64,000 bases of DNA. Source: Cololabis saira (taxonomy: Eukaryota > Chordata > Actinopteri > Beloniformes > Belonidae). The notes beneath the pieces were generated by a model. That model did no database searches and was not told where the DNA came from. It was given only the letters and a program-made list of their open reading frames with translations. Where the stretch lies: assembly GCF_033807715.1 (NCBI RefSeq), contig NC_084587.1, forward strand, positions 25,541,017 to 25,605,016, read 5' to 3'. Made by a program: the position numbers and the translations under genes. Shown in pieces: positions 44,380 through 55,141 of the stretch. Every line of letters begins with the position of its first letter. Position 1 is the stretch's first letter.

Positions 44380-44450
44380 CGGGCTACTCTGTACTGAAAA
44401 AATTGGGCCCCAAGGTCAGAAAGGTTAAGAACCCCTGCTCTAGAGGAGAT
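44380..44450. repeat. hAT-type end fragment
   Basis: 'ccaaggtcagaaaggttaag' followed by 'aacccctgct' is the typical right end of a fish hAT family. The left part is missing. Confidence 0.45.
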
Positions 44451-44479
44451 CTGCATGGAGGAGTGGGCCAAAATACCAG

Positions 44480-44780
44480 CAACAGTGAGTCAAAACCTTC
44501 AGACTTACTGAAAACGTTTAACTTCTGTCATTGCCAACAAAGGGTATATAACAAAGTATTGAGATTAACTTTTGTTATTGACCAAATACTTATTTTCCAC
44601 TTTAATTTGCCAATACATTCTTTAAAAATCAGACAATGTGATTTTCTGGATTTTCTTTTTCATTTTGTCTCTCATAGTTGAGATATACCTGTGATGAAAA
44701 TTACAGGCCTCTCTCATCTTTTTTAAGTGGGAGAACTTTCACAATTGGTGTCCGACTAAATACTTTTTTGCCCCACTATA
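44480..44780. repeat. Tc1-type element fragment
   Basis: Ends with 'gactaaatacttttttgccc' and 'cactata', a Tc1-like terminus. The interior ('gttattgaccaaatacttat', 'tcatctttttta-agtggg') is non-coding and degenerate. Confidence 0.55.
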
Positions 44781-45740
44781 GCTCTGACGTTTTGCCAAAA
44801 AGCCAATGAAAAAACTGCTTGGGTAGGGATGGGTTGTCACATTATCATGTCCCACCAAATGTGCACCTGGTTCTTACACCAGGGCCTGACACATGAACTT
44901 TCATGTGATATGCTGTACCCATGTTGTCAGAAGTGGTATTACTACATAGTGTGGCTTTAACTTATGTCCTTTTGATTGTTTTCAAATGTCTTTTGTGTAT
45001 TAATTGATTAATTTGTAAAGATATCAGTTAGCCTATTCATTAGCTTGTTTTCCTCTGTCGCTTTCTCGCTCTCCTTTTTTTAAATACCAGCACTTATTTG
45101 AAGACAAACAGTAAGGAAGTGTGACAAGTGACTCCCCTCTCACTTTAATTTCTTCAAAAAGCTTGACATTGCTGAGTAAGCTTGTTTGGGATGACCTTAA
45201 ACTGCACAGTTGCCATTTGCTGCCCTCTGGACTAAATCATTCTATGTAACAACATGTTTTGACAGCCAGGAGGGAGTATGGGGGTACTGGATCCATTGCT
45301 ACAGGCCATTTAGTCCCTATACAAATGGAGTGAACATTGGTCCGCATTGCCTGTGAGTCAGATTAATCTCAGAGGGCAGCTGGATTCTGCCTGGGTTGCC
45401 CTTTTGTCACCAAATCTGTGTTTAAGTTAAGGACAAATTCTAGGTACAGCCAAGGGGCAGAGGGGGCTGATTTAATGGTGTTTAAGGTAGATGCATGTGA
45501 ACTAATACTTTTTTGTAGCTTAAATATTATTCTCTAAATAACATCATAGGATGTAGGGATTTATTTGCAGGTCAGTTCAGTTCTGCTAGAGAACATAGAT
45601 TGTTGAAAGAATATGAGCGTGCCCAGATGCTCGGCTGCTTATTCGAGACTACTGCAATAAGTTTTACTTGCTTTTCTAAAAAACAGGCTAAAATAAATTG
45701 TGTACTAACTGTATGCATCTGAGCTCTTATGCTGCTAAAA
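44781..45740. other. intergenic, nothing recognised
   Basis: No gene or repeat boundary seen. Confidence 0.5.
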
Positions 45741-45744
45741 TCAG

Positions 45745-45913
45745 GCGGAAACTCATTGGTCCTTAAAGGGGGATAATGTGCATTTATTATGCGTTATTCA
45801 ACTGTCAGGGCAAACAAAATCAGAGCTAGGAGCTGCGTACATGCCGAAAACATCTGCCTGTCACTATCTATGTGAAGCTGTTGTGGCCTGAAACAGATAA
45901 CATCTGATACAAT

Positions 45914-46009
<96 letters not shown>

Positions 46010-46040
46010 CCAGTTTATCTTTGATCTGTGGTCATTTTTG
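45745..46040 (+). repeat. duplicated segment, intact copy
   Basis: Shares 'gataatgtg.atttattatg', 'gttgtggcctgaaacag', 'aacatctgatac' and 'gccagtttatctt' with two blocks at 47650-47721 and 51296-51475. Those blocks are one copy split by the LINE. Contains a (CA)n run at 45915-46007; the split copy has a short one at 51420-51433. Confidence 0.8.
45915..46007. repeat. (CA)n microsatellite
   Basis: Pure CA run of about 46 units within the duplicated segment. Confidence 0.98.
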
Positions 46041-46780
46041 AAAATAATACACTGCTGCCTCTCTCTGGACATAAGTTTATACTACAATACACTGCCATAA
46101 AGAGCACATTGTGGTGACTTGTTTTCTAAGGCTATCCCTCTGTACTTTAAGTATAAAACACTTTTTTGACATTGTTTGTTCTGACTTTTTTGGCAGGGGC
46201 TTACAGTTGCCGGCAGACACAATATATTCCATAATTCACGAGGCTAAGTGTCACTTTTATATAAAAAGGGGAAATAAATCATATTTCTCCTCAGGCTGGT
46301 TTCATTTTGTTTCATCACAGAGCCCTACAGGTCATGTGAATCATGAATAAAACTTTGTGACATTGAAGAATGACTAAAGCCTTTCATGTTTTTTTTTTTT
46401 ATCTTGCTATTACATCATATTTTGGATGTGTGTGGTGGGTCTTCTTAAAATATTATACACTGTTTAATGACGAGGACCTGACAGTGACAAATGTGTGTGC
46501 CTTTAAGCATATTTCTAGTATTCATATTTTAGCACCAAATTTAGCACCAAAAGTAAAGAAATATGTGTTTGGGAGATTATTTCTTTGTTGTGTATTGTGA
46601 GGGTTCAATGAAAGGTCTCAGATTTGGAGGCCAGAGCTTCAGGACCTGCAGTCCCACCCACTGACCACCTCAGTGATATAGTCATCCTGTTTATATGGTC
46701 ATTCCTGTAGTACACCAACTAACCATTGTGTCTGTGTCTCTCCTTTCTCTGTTCTTCATTCTCTCTGTCTGACCTCTGCT
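46041..46780. other. intergenic, nothing recognised
   Basis: No gene recognised; short frames on the plus strand lack family features. Confidence 0.45.
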
Positions 46781-46789
46781 CAGCTGGCT

Positions 46790-46995
46790 TTCGGCAGGAG
46801 CGCCTCCCCCCCCCCCAGACCTTGAGCCAGGTCCTGCTCAAAGTTTCTTCCCTCCTAAAGGTGAGTTTTTCCTTGCCACTGTTTGGCTTAAGGCTTTTCT
46901 CCCACAAGGGGAGTATTTACCTGCCATTGTTTATGTAATAATTGCTCGGGGGTCATTTTCTGGGTCTCTGGAAAGCGCCTAGAGACAACTTGTGT
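46790..46995 (+). repeat. L2-type 3' end fragment
   Basis: 'cctaaaggtgagtttttcct', 'gccactgtttggcttaaggc' and 'tctctggaaagcgcctagag' are the plus-strand form of the L2 3' region seen at 8940-9130. Confidence 0.75.
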
Positions 46996-47212
46996 TATTC
47001 ATTATAAACCTTGTTCATTTCCCCTTTTAAATGGTAACACATTTGTAAAGAACATGCATTTGTTGTGTTGTCAAATCTCTGCCACTGCCAAATAACTTTG
47101 ACCCTTGTTTTGTCTTTGTTGGATTGGATGATTGAATATTGAAGCTACACCACATATTGGCAATTTAACAATTTTATCAATTTAACAAACAGGAGCCTCA
47201 GCAGTGTGTGGA
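46996..47212. other. intergenic, nothing recognised
   Basis: No gene or repeat boundary seen. Confidence 0.4.
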
Positions 47213-47470
47213 AGATCCGTACACAACCACCAAAACCTGGTACCTCCTACTCATGCTGGACTCCAGCCTGGTTTACACACTGCTGTGGAATGGCACCCCA
47301 TCTTTCAATCAGCAATTGTCACATGTCAGCCTATATGGTTGTGTTGGTCACTCTGGCAGGAACAGTATACCCAAGTTGATCCCACAAATGGTCAATGGGG
47401 TTAAGGTTAGGACTGCTGGCAGGCCATTCCATCCTCTCTACTCCTGTTGTTGCTGGTACCTCTGAGTTAT
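47213..47470 (-). pseudogene. Tc1-type transposase, C-terminal fragment
   Basis: The minus strand reads MEWPASSPNLNPIDHLWDQL then GYTVPARVTNTTI, followed after a stop by LLIERWGAIPQQCVNQAGVQ. The block WPA.SPNLNPI.HLWD is the conserved last catalytic segment of Tc1/mariner transposases. Most of the protein and both terminal repeats are missing. Tc1 transposases cut and paste at TA sites. Confidence 0.85.
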
Positions 47471-47649
47471 AAAAAAAAAGAAAAAAAAAGCTGTTTGGCA
47501 TTGGCAGAGAAGATTTGGCAATTTCTTTAAGGGGACAACCCACATACTCAGCTCTGATGCTCATGCCACAAATGCATGCATGCATTTCCTTACTTTTTGT
47601 GCTAAATTTAGATTAAGAATATCGATCTTTGTTTCATTTTCCACTTAAA
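47471..47649. other. short intergenic stretch
   Basis: Nothing recognised apart from an A-rich run near 47470. Confidence 0.4.
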
Positions 47650-47721
47650 ATTCAACAATAAATGATGTAGAAGCTCATCAATCCTTCTAAAAAGAGATAA
47701 TGTGTATTTATTATGTATCAT
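47650..47721 (+). repeat. left part of the duplicated segment, split by the LINE
   Basis: 'gaagctcatcaatccttcta' and 'gataatgtgtatttattatg' match 45745-45800. The match stops where the LINE tail begins and resumes at 51296. Confidence 0.75.
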
Positions 47722-50700
47722 TAGTAGTAGTAGTAGTAAACCTTTATTTTACCAGGCAAGAATTGCTAAGAATACATTCTTATTTAAGGCAATGGCCTGG
47801 TAGGAGGTGAAAGATCTCCTAAGGGGAAGGGAGAAGGGGAGTAACATTAAGATATACAGTTGACAATAAAAGCACATACAACAACAGTGACACAACAGAA
47901 AAGGAATAAATGAGACTGTAACAAAACAACAGCAGCTAGTCAGGTTAGTGAGGTGACAGGATCAGAGAGAGCTTTGGCTGGGACAGCTGCAGGTATATTT
48001 CATGGATTTAGTTATGACATTTTTGAAGGAGTTGACAGAGGTAAGAGTTTGTAACTGTAAGGATTTTTGGAGTTGATTCCAGCTGTCGGCAGCAGCAACC
48101 TGGAAGGAGGAACGGCCCAGGGAAGAGTGCGACCGTGGGGCATTTAACAGGATGAGAGGGGCAGAACGGGTGTTGTGTATAGGGGGAGGGCGCAGATGCA
48201 GAAGCTGTGTTAGGTAGGGAGGAGTAAGACCTAGGAGGGTTTTGAATACCAGCATCAGCCAGTGCATGTTGCGCCTGGTTTCCAGGGGGGGCCAGTTTAC
48301 CAGGGTGTAGAGGTCACAGTGATGGGTCCTGTATGGGGCGTTGGTAGCAAATCGAATGGCGGAGTGGTAGAGAACGTTGAGCCGTTCAAGTGCTCCTTTG
48401 CAGGCAGATCTATATATGACGTCACCGTAATCAAAAAGTGGAAGCACAGTGAGCTGGACCAAGGAGCGTTTGGCAGTGGCAGTGAACGAGGAGCGGTTAC
48501 GGTAAAGAAAGCTGAGCCTGGCCTTCACTTTTGACTGCAGAGAGGATAAGTGCTCAGTGAATGACAGGCTGCTATCTATCCAGACTCCCAGATATTTATA
48601 AGAGGATACCAGGTCAAGTTTACGGTCGTCAGCAGCCAGAATGGTACCATCTTGGACAGCGTGCTTACGACCAAACCACATGACCTTGGTTTTTCTGGAG
48701 TTTATGGATAGGCCGAGGGCAGAGAAACCAGACTGTACGGCTTGGAAGCTCTGTTGGAGTGTTTCCAGGGCGATTGCAGGGGAGGGACCGGTGGCATAGA
48801 GCACTGTGTCGTCGGCATACAAGTGAATAGATGAGTTGGCAGCTGATTTAACAATATCATTTATGTAAATTGAGAATAGGACTGGGGCTAAGATTGAGCC
48901 CTGTGGAACACCATTTAAGATAGACAGGGGTTGTGAGGAATTACAGTCAGATTTCACAAATTGGGTGCGTCCAGTGAGATAGTTCTCGAACCAGGCTAAC
49001 GAGCTGTTTGAAGCACCGATGGAGTTGAGGCGAACCAAAAGTTGTTTATGTACTACGTTGTCAAAGGCCTTAGCCAGGTCGATGAAGACGGCCACACAGT
49101 ATTGCTTGGAGTCCAGAGCACTGAAGATGTCATTAAGTACTTTGAGCGTTGCAGTCTCACAGCTGTGGCCTGCACGAAACCCAGATTGAGAATCAGACAG
49201 AATATTGTTGGTGTTCAGGAAGCGAACCAGCTGTTTGCAGATCAGTCTCTCCAGTACTTTTGCTATGCATGGTAAAATAGAGATAGGGCGGTAGCAGTTG
49301 GGGTCAGCTTGATCTCCCTCTTTAAATAGGGGGCGTACTGAAGCCGTCTTCCAGGCAGATGGAAGTTCAGCTGACTGTATGGATAAGTTGCAAAGGTAGG
49401 TGATGGGTTCTGCAATAATAGGGGCTGCAACTTTAAGAAAAAAGGGGTCCAGACCGTCCGGCCCAGGTGGTTTTTTGGGGTCAAGCTTGCTCAGGGTTTC
49501 AAAAACCTCCCTCACAGAGACATCCTGCAGGGAGAAGCTGTGGGTGGGGACTAGGTCAGGAGAACTCAGAGGAGAGAGGTTGGGGAAGGGGTCCTGAGGT
49601 GTTACAGAGCCAGGTGGAGTGGAAATTTGAACAAAATGCTGGTTAAAAATATCAATCATACGTTTGTTATCCGATACAATGTTTCCTTCCCACGTGAGAG
49701 AGGAAGGAAGTTGGGATGGTGCAGTTTTACCCTCCATGTCTTTAACAGTCTTCCAAAACTTTCGTGGGTTAGAGCCACACACTTTAAACTGCTCTTGAAA
49801 GTAGTCAGTTTTGGCTTTGCGGATGGATTGGGTGCATTTGTTTCTGATTCGTCTGAAGGATAACCAGTCAACAGAGGATTTTGATTTACGAGCCCTGCGC
49901 CAGGTGGAGTTTTTTAGACGAAGCTGTTCAGCAAGTTCACGATTAAACCATGGGCTGCATCTGTTCCTTAGCCTCATCTTTTTGATGGGGGCATGTTTGT
50001 TTATTATTTCAGTAAAGGAGTCGTAAAAAAGAGTCCATGCATTGCTAATATCAGGGATCAGGCTGAGTCTGTCCCAGCTAACCTCAGCTAGATCATGGAG
50101 AAAGGCTTGATCATTAAAATTTTTGAACAGACGTCTCTGGGTAATGATGGTAGGGCGTTTCATTATGCTTCCATTCCGAATACAAGCAGTGAAGCAGTGG
50201 TCACTAAGGTCGTTGCAGAAGACACCAGTGCAGTATCTGTCCGGGTTGTTAGTGAGAATGACGTCAATAAGAGTAGCCTTATCCGGATTTTTGGGATCAT
50301 AACGGGTGGGAGTGGCGATGATCTGAGAGAGGTTAAGAGAGTCCCATTGGTTTAGGACTTGGGCGGGGGGTTTGAGCATGTCCCAATTGAGATCCCCCAT
50401 CAGGACAAATTCAGCTTTGGTGTATGGGGCCAGGAGGGAGCTGAGGGTGGGCAAGGTGCACGAGGGGGCCGAGGGGGGACGATAGCACCCAGCAACTGTC
50501 ATTGTGGAGTTCATAGTCAGCTTAATGTTGAGAATAAGTAGGTCAAACTGTTTGGGGATGGATTTTCTAAAGACAATGGAGGAATGGAGAGATTCTTTAA
50601 CAAAAATAGCAACCCCGCCACCTTTAGAAGACCTGTCTTGTCGAAAAACATTATAACCCGTGATATCGACAGCAGAGTCAGGCACAGATTTTTTTAGCCA

Positions 50701-51295
50701 TGATTCGGTGACAACTAATATATCAGGATTGGAGCTATGTGTCCAGACTTTTAGCTGATCAATCTTGGGTAGTAGGCTTCGGGAGTTTATATGAAGAAAA
50801 CCCAGAGCTTTACGGGAGCAAAAGTCAGTGAAACTGATGTCTTTCGGACCCAGGTTGGCATCGGGGCCAAGGTCCGTAACAGGATTAGGGTCGGAAGTAA
50901 CAGCCGGACCAGGGTGCACATGAACATTTCCAGACAAAATTAAAAGTAAGACAATCAGGGCCCGACACAAAGGTGACTGAAAGCCATAGGGTTTTTTTTT
51001 AGATTGCACAATAATGCCAGAAGGCAGCAAAGTCATTCTTTGTAGTGATCTCATTATATGACATGCCATAAGAGGTAAAATAAGAAACCTGGTTCCATTC
51101 AAAGGAAGCCCAAGTAATCTGGTTATCATAAAATTAGTGTCTCTATCAAATACATAGTCGTTTGATGTTACTGAGGTGGGCAGTGAAATGTGCAGGACGT
51201 AGCAGGGAACGTGCTTGCATGTACAGTGAGAAGAGGAGATTATGATGAGGAGCACAACAGTAAAGTAGAGTGTGTTTGCTGAACACACTCTACTA
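47722..51295 (-). mobile_element. Rex1/CR1-type LINE, nearly complete
   Basis: The element runs on the minus strand from a 5' end near 51295 (with a hairpin at 51264-51294) to a 3' tail of (CTA)n at 47722-47738 preceded by a 'taaaataaaggttt' signal. Its one long frame includes endonuclease and reverse transcriptase. It has inserted into a duplicated segment, and the other copy of that segment (45745-46040) shows the empty site. Clade placement is from motif wording, not from a tree. Confidence 0.85.
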
Positions 51296-51387
51296 CTGTT
51301 GGGGCAAACAGAATCTGAAATCCTAATTTTAGCAGCGTTCCACATGTTGAAAACATCGAGATCTGCTGTTGTGGCCTGAAACAGCAA
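47962..51387 (-). CDS. LINE endonuclease/reverse transcriptase, uninterrupted frame
   Basis: A single open frame of 1141 codons. About residues 1-30 come from host sequence outside the element, so the true start is probably a later Met (87, 107 or 112). A hydrophobic segment (145-151) is followed by SGNVHVHPGP (152-161). The APE-type endonuclease spans about 195-400 with all key motifs: HINSRS (Asn201), VVTESW (Glu228), GDLNWD (Asp332, Asn334) and LSDH (Asp396, His397). The reverse transcriptase spans about 625-940: VFIDLAKAFD (Asp770), NGVPQGSILAPVLFSIYIND and LHLYADD-type SIHLYADD (Asp859, Asp860). A C-terminal domain follows, with FLYRNRSSF and YHSAIRF. The protein would nick DNA and copy its RNA there. 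There is no stop or frameshift in the whole catalytic region. Whether it is expressed is unknown. Confidence 0.9.
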   Translation of the reverse strand: MLFQATTADLDVFNMWNAAKIRISDSVCPNSSRVCSANTLYFTVVLLIIISSSHCTCKHVPCYVLHISLPTSVTSNDYVFDRDTNFMITRLLGLPLNGTRFLILPLMACHIMRSLQRMTLLPSGIIVQSKKKPYGFQSPLCRALIVLLLILSGNVHVHPGPAVTSDPNPVTDLGPDANLGPKDISFTDFCSRKALGFLHINSRSLLPKIDQLKVWTHSSNPDILVVTESWLKKSVPDSAVDITGYNVFRQDRSSKGGGVAIFVKESLHSSIVFRKSIPKQFDLLILNIKLTMNSTMTVAGCYRPPSAPSCTLPTLSSLLAPYTKAEFVLMGDLNWDMLKPPAQVLNQWDSLNLSQIIATPTRYDPKNPDKATLIDVILTNNPDRYCTGVFCNDLSDHCFTACIRNGSIMKRPTIITQRRLFKNFNDQAFLHDLAEVSWDRLSLIPDISNAWTLFYDSFTEIINKHAPIKKMRLRNRCSPWFNRELAEQLRLKNSTWRRARKSKSSVDWLSFRRIRNKCTQSIRKAKTDYFQEQFKVCGSNPRKFWKTVKDMEGKTAPSQLPSSLTWEGNIVSDNKRMIDIFNQHFVQISTPPGSVTPQDPFPNLSPLSSPDLVPTHSFSLQDVSVREVFETLSKLDPKKPPGPDGLDPFFLKVAAPIIAEPITYLCNLSIQSAELPSAWKTASVRPLFKEGDQADPNCYRPISILPCIAKVLERLICKQLVRFLNTNNILSDSQSGFRAGHSCETATLKVLNDIFSALDSKQYCVAVFIDLAKAFDNVVHKQLLVRLNSIGASNSSLAWFENYLTGRTQFVKSDCNSSQPLSILNGVPQGSILAPVLFSIYINDIVKSAANSSIHLYADDTVLYATGPSPAIALETLQQSFQAVQSGFSALGLSINSRKTKVMWFGRKHAVQDGTILAADDRKLDLVSSYKYLGVWIDSSLSFTEHLSSLQSKVKARLSFLYRNRSSFTATAKRSLVQLTVLPLFDYGDVIYRSACKGALERLNVLYHSAIRFATNAPYRTHHCDLYTLVNWPPLETRRNMHWLMLVFKTLLGLTPPYLTQLLHLRPPPIHNTRSAPLILLNAPRSHSSLGRSSFQVAAADSWNQLQKSLQLQTLTSVNSFKNVITKSMKYTCSCPSQSSL
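51264..51294. repeat. perfect 13-bp hairpin at the LINE 5' end
   Basis: Arms AGTAGAGTGTGTT (51264-51276) and AACACACTCTACT (51282-51294) with a 5-base loop TGCTG. It lies exactly at the boundary between element and host segment. Confidence 0.95.
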
Positions 51388-51475
51388 ACATCTGATACAT
51401 TCTACTCAGTGTGTTTGACACACACACACACACTGACTTTATCTTTGCCAGTTTATCTTCTGTGGTCATTTAGAA
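51296..51475 (+). repeat. right part of the duplicated segment, split by the LINE
   Basis: 'ctgttggggcaaacagaatc', 'gttgtggcctgaaacagcaa' and 'gccagtttatcttctgtggt' match 45815-46040, with gaps. Together with 47650-47721 it forms one copy. Confidence 0.75.
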
Positions 51476-51609
51476 AATCCAACCATTTGTTTTTACAACA
51501 ATAAATGTTGTATTTGAAATACTTTCAGATACATACATCATAAAGACTGCCCACCCCTGCTTGTTAGTAGTGGGTTTGACCACATTGTTGCTTTATAGAG
51601 CAGTCTAAA

Positions 51610-51616
<7 letters not shown>

Positions 51617-51645
<29 letters not shown>

Positions 51646-51824
51646 TTTTGGGCTCTAGTGGCCCTTTATTGAAGTTGCAGACTGGAAAGGGGTAGAGAGA
51701 GAGAATGGGGATGACATGCAGCAAAGGTGCGCAGGCCGGGATTCGAACCTGCGACCGCTACAGGAGGACTGTAGCCTCAGTATATGAGCCGCTGCTTAAC
51801 CCACTGCGCCACCGAGCGGCCCAA
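51617..51824 (-). mobile_element. tRNA-derived SINE with 18-bp duplication
   Basis: The minus-strand head starts GGCCGCTCGGTGGCGCAGTG (head end near 51822), with box A TGGCGCAGTGGG and box B GGTTCGAATCC. It is closely related to 30155-30350. The perfect 18-base duplication AGCAGTCTAAATCTTTTT lies at 51599-51616 and 51825-51842. A long T run (the poly-A tail on the minus strand) is near 51617-51639. Confidence 0.93.
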
Positions 51825-51842
51825 AGCAGTCTAAATCTTTTT

Positions 51843-52960
51843 ATAAGACACTCAATTAAGTGCTCAGAATTTAAAGACTTGAGCATAACAATAAGATATA
51901 AAGATGGAGCGGCTCAGTAAGTCTTTTCTGAACCAATTCTGTTTAACAATTTTCATGTGTTTATTGATGAGTTATTATTATTATTTTCACATAATTTCCT
52001 TAAAATGTATGTTATGGAATTCATGTACTTATGCCAAGCGTTTTTTTCATCTGAGCAATTAGTGATCAGCAGAAGAAAGAACTTCAGATTTATTTGGAGC
52101 TCAGGTACTTCAGCCTTTTCACTCATTTGTAAGGGATGTGTTCAGTCATTTACATAATGACATTAAAAAGGGGCCATGTAATTTGTCTTCATTCAAGTCA
52201 TTTTTGTGCTAGGAAATGACCCTTGCAAGCACTCCTTCCAAAACATAATGAATGGGGTCATTTGTTACTGTGACAAGCTATGATTACTTTTTCTTTCAAT
52301 GGAGTCCACTGACCTCATTCTAACTCAGTGAGGAAAGGCTTTTGCTCAAGAAAAACTTAAAGGTACTATGATAAGGTTGATGACATGGCAGAAGACGCAT
52401 TGAAAGGTTTTCTGGAACCCTATATCTGACAAGTCAATGGCATGGGAGGACACTTTAACTATAGTGTTCACCTGATAATCATCATCATTGGTTTAATTTT
52501 TTATTCATGCACTAGTAAGATGTGACCCAGAGACAAAAAGACTTGGCTACTGCTAGACTGTGTGACCTCAAGTGATTAGGTTGTACCTTTTTGAAAAAGG
52601 GTAAAAGCTGATACTTTTTAACAGGGGTGCATGTCATCAGTGTACTGGAGGGTTCACTAGTACCTGGTTTATAGTGGAGTTGCCACCAAGGACTTCCTGC
52701 AATAAGAACGATAGTTGATAACCTCAGGCTATCTCCGTCACGAGATTGCAGTGTTGCAGCAAGAAAAGTCAGAACACAGTCTTCCACTTCCCAAATTGAT
52801 CTAGGCACATATGTGAGGCAAATGGAGACACTGTCATGGCACACAAAATACAAATTTAAAGTAAGTAAAATCTACCATTGCTATTAAAGCACTGAAAGAT
52901 TAACCTTTAAAATTATGACTGGCAAAACATTTATGTTGAGAATATTAATTAGTCATATAA
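51843..52960. other. intergenic, nothing recognised
   Basis: Short frames without family features on both strands; no defined repeat. Confidence 0.5.
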
Positions 52961-52969
52961 TGCATTTTT

Positions 52970-54030
52970 ACAAATTGACAATTTATGATAATTATTGCTC
53001 TCTAAAATAATGCAAATAGAAATTTAAAAACAAGTTAAAACCCTGGATGACAAGGGGTTTGAAAAAGGCTTGCAAAAAGAAGAATAAGTTATTTATGGAC
53101 TTATAATGAACCAAACTAGTGAAAATGGAGCAAAAGTATAAGAAATATGAAAAAGAGTGAGTTCTATTATGAGAAAGCAAAAGGAACACTATTATAATCA
53201 CAACATATAAAAATAATATGACAGCACCTGGAGGGTCATCAACAGATTAATAAGAAATCAGAAAGACAGGGGTCATCGGACTTGTACCAAATTGGAGGAT
53301 TCAACAAATGAAATTAAGGAAGAAATAGTTAACAATGTAAATCACTTTTGCTAACATTTTAGTAAAGAGTTTCCTAAGAGTTGAATGTTTATACATTTTT
53401 AAAATAGGAATACAATACAATGTTAGTGATGTCTAAGAAGTTGTCAAAAGAAAAAAAAAATTAAATAAAACATTTACTGACTGGAATAATATTGATATGC
53501 CACCCATCAAGGAAGTAATTTACTGTATTATTAAGCCATTTATTTATCTGTAACAAATCTTTTTCAACTGACATCTTGCCTGATGAAATGGTAATGACTA
53601 AGGTTGTTCCAGTTTTACAGAAGTCGTGACAAAGAATTAGTGTTTCATTATACAGTAGACCTGTTTCACTGGTGGCTAAATTTTCTAAAATACTTAAAAA
53701 ACTGTTTGAAAACAGACTTGACACAATTCTTAATAAAACTGATGTATTAAATGATCATCAATATGATTTTGGAAGCAATCGCTCAACATCCAGTGATGGA
53801 ATTTGTTGTACAGTACATGTAGCCACAGCTGTTGATCAATATCTAAATAATGTGGGTGCATTTATTTATTTAAGTAAGACATTTGATAGTTTTCCCCCTT
53901 TTCTGTTCTTTAACAAGAGAGTCTGTTCTGAGGAAATTTTAATTATTTTTAGGTCTATGTTGAAGTTGGTTGTTGGTTGTAGTTGTGAAGAGTGCAATGG
54001 CACCTTGTGCAATTGTTGCTGTAATTAAGA
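52970..54030 (+). pseudogene. LINE reverse transcriptase remnant, heavily decayed
   Basis: Plus-strand pieces in LINE order: a KTLDDKGFEKGLQK-like linker near 53035, RVINRLIRNQKDRG near 53235, ENLATSET-like text, then KFSKILKKLFENRLDTILNK followed by VLNDHQYDFGSNRSTSS and AFIYLSKTFD (motif A region) at 53678-53890. Wording resembles LINE polymerases (SKILEKL, GFRSNRST, FIDLKKAFD), but nearly every segment is separated by stops or shifts. No YADD box is found. Confidence 0.65.
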
Positions 54031-55015
54031 TGTACTTCTGTGTGGATTGTGGAAAGGTTAACAAGGTCTTGCAGTTAAGTGCTTACCAAGAGACACCCCT
54101 GTGATGTCACTCTTAGGCCTTCTCACGAGTGCTTTTTCACGCCTATTTTTCATTTTATGGCATTGAGCCATATAAGAAATGATTCTGCCCAATCCTGGTT
54201 AATCCAGAAATAGACAATTAGGTGGAATGAGCAGGCCTGTATAAGGTAAGGTAAGATAAGGTAGACGTTATTCATCCCAGAGGGGAAATTCATTTGACAC
54301 AGCAGCACGACACAGAACAGAAATAAACAGGACAGACGAATAAAAAATAAATTACAGAAAAAACATAGAAAGATTGTAATCTGCTTGCTGGATAAAAAAA
54401 CGTTAAAGAACTCTCAGTCAAAAAAAAAATATTGTTCAAATACTGCAGTCTAAGGCCCTGTCACACCGTGACAATTTAGCCAGCATATGTCGAAGTGACA
54501 GAACGCTAGTATACGCTGAACTATCAATCACATTTTTGACGTAGACATAACATATAAACAACATATAAGTTACTTTGATAGAAACCTGCTCACTTACTGG
54601 GCTTCTCGTGAAAGAATATACCCAAACCTTTTAGAGTTGGCAAAGAAGTACCTCCACATACCTGCAACTTCTGTCTCATGTGAGCAGATCTTCTTCAAAC
54701 AAAATGGCACAAACACTGATCCTGTTTATTTTCCCTGCTCTCTCCCTTAATATACATAGTTCTGGAACGTATTAAGAGACCAGAGCAAATATTTTAATAT
54801 CACTCCTGATATACAGGTATCTCCCCACTGTTGTCATTCCACTGTATGTTGAATTGTGACACAAGCGCACTTCGTTCTATTTAAAGGTGTATTAATTAGG
54901 AGGCAGAAAGTCACCCTACAGCAATGTGAAAGACTGGTGGAGAGTATGTCAAGGTACATGAAATCTCTCAGTAACATGATTATTCTACCATGCCTACCAT
55001 ACCTTAGTTGAAGAA
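54031..55015. other. intergenic; two repeat fragments
   Basis: 54243-54330 ('gtaaggtaagataaggtaga', 'cagaggggaaattcatttga') is an inverted LINE-type 3' tail. 54452-54540 ('aaggccctgtcacaccgtga') looks like a MITE end. 54870-54890 shares 'aagcgcacttcgttctattt' with the hAT MITE at 55818. No gene seen. Confidence 0.45.

Positions 55016-55141
<126 letters not shown>

Noticed and set aside
48262..50541. Plus-strand frames across 48-50.5 kb
   Set aside because: Shadows of the intact minus-strand LINE frame.
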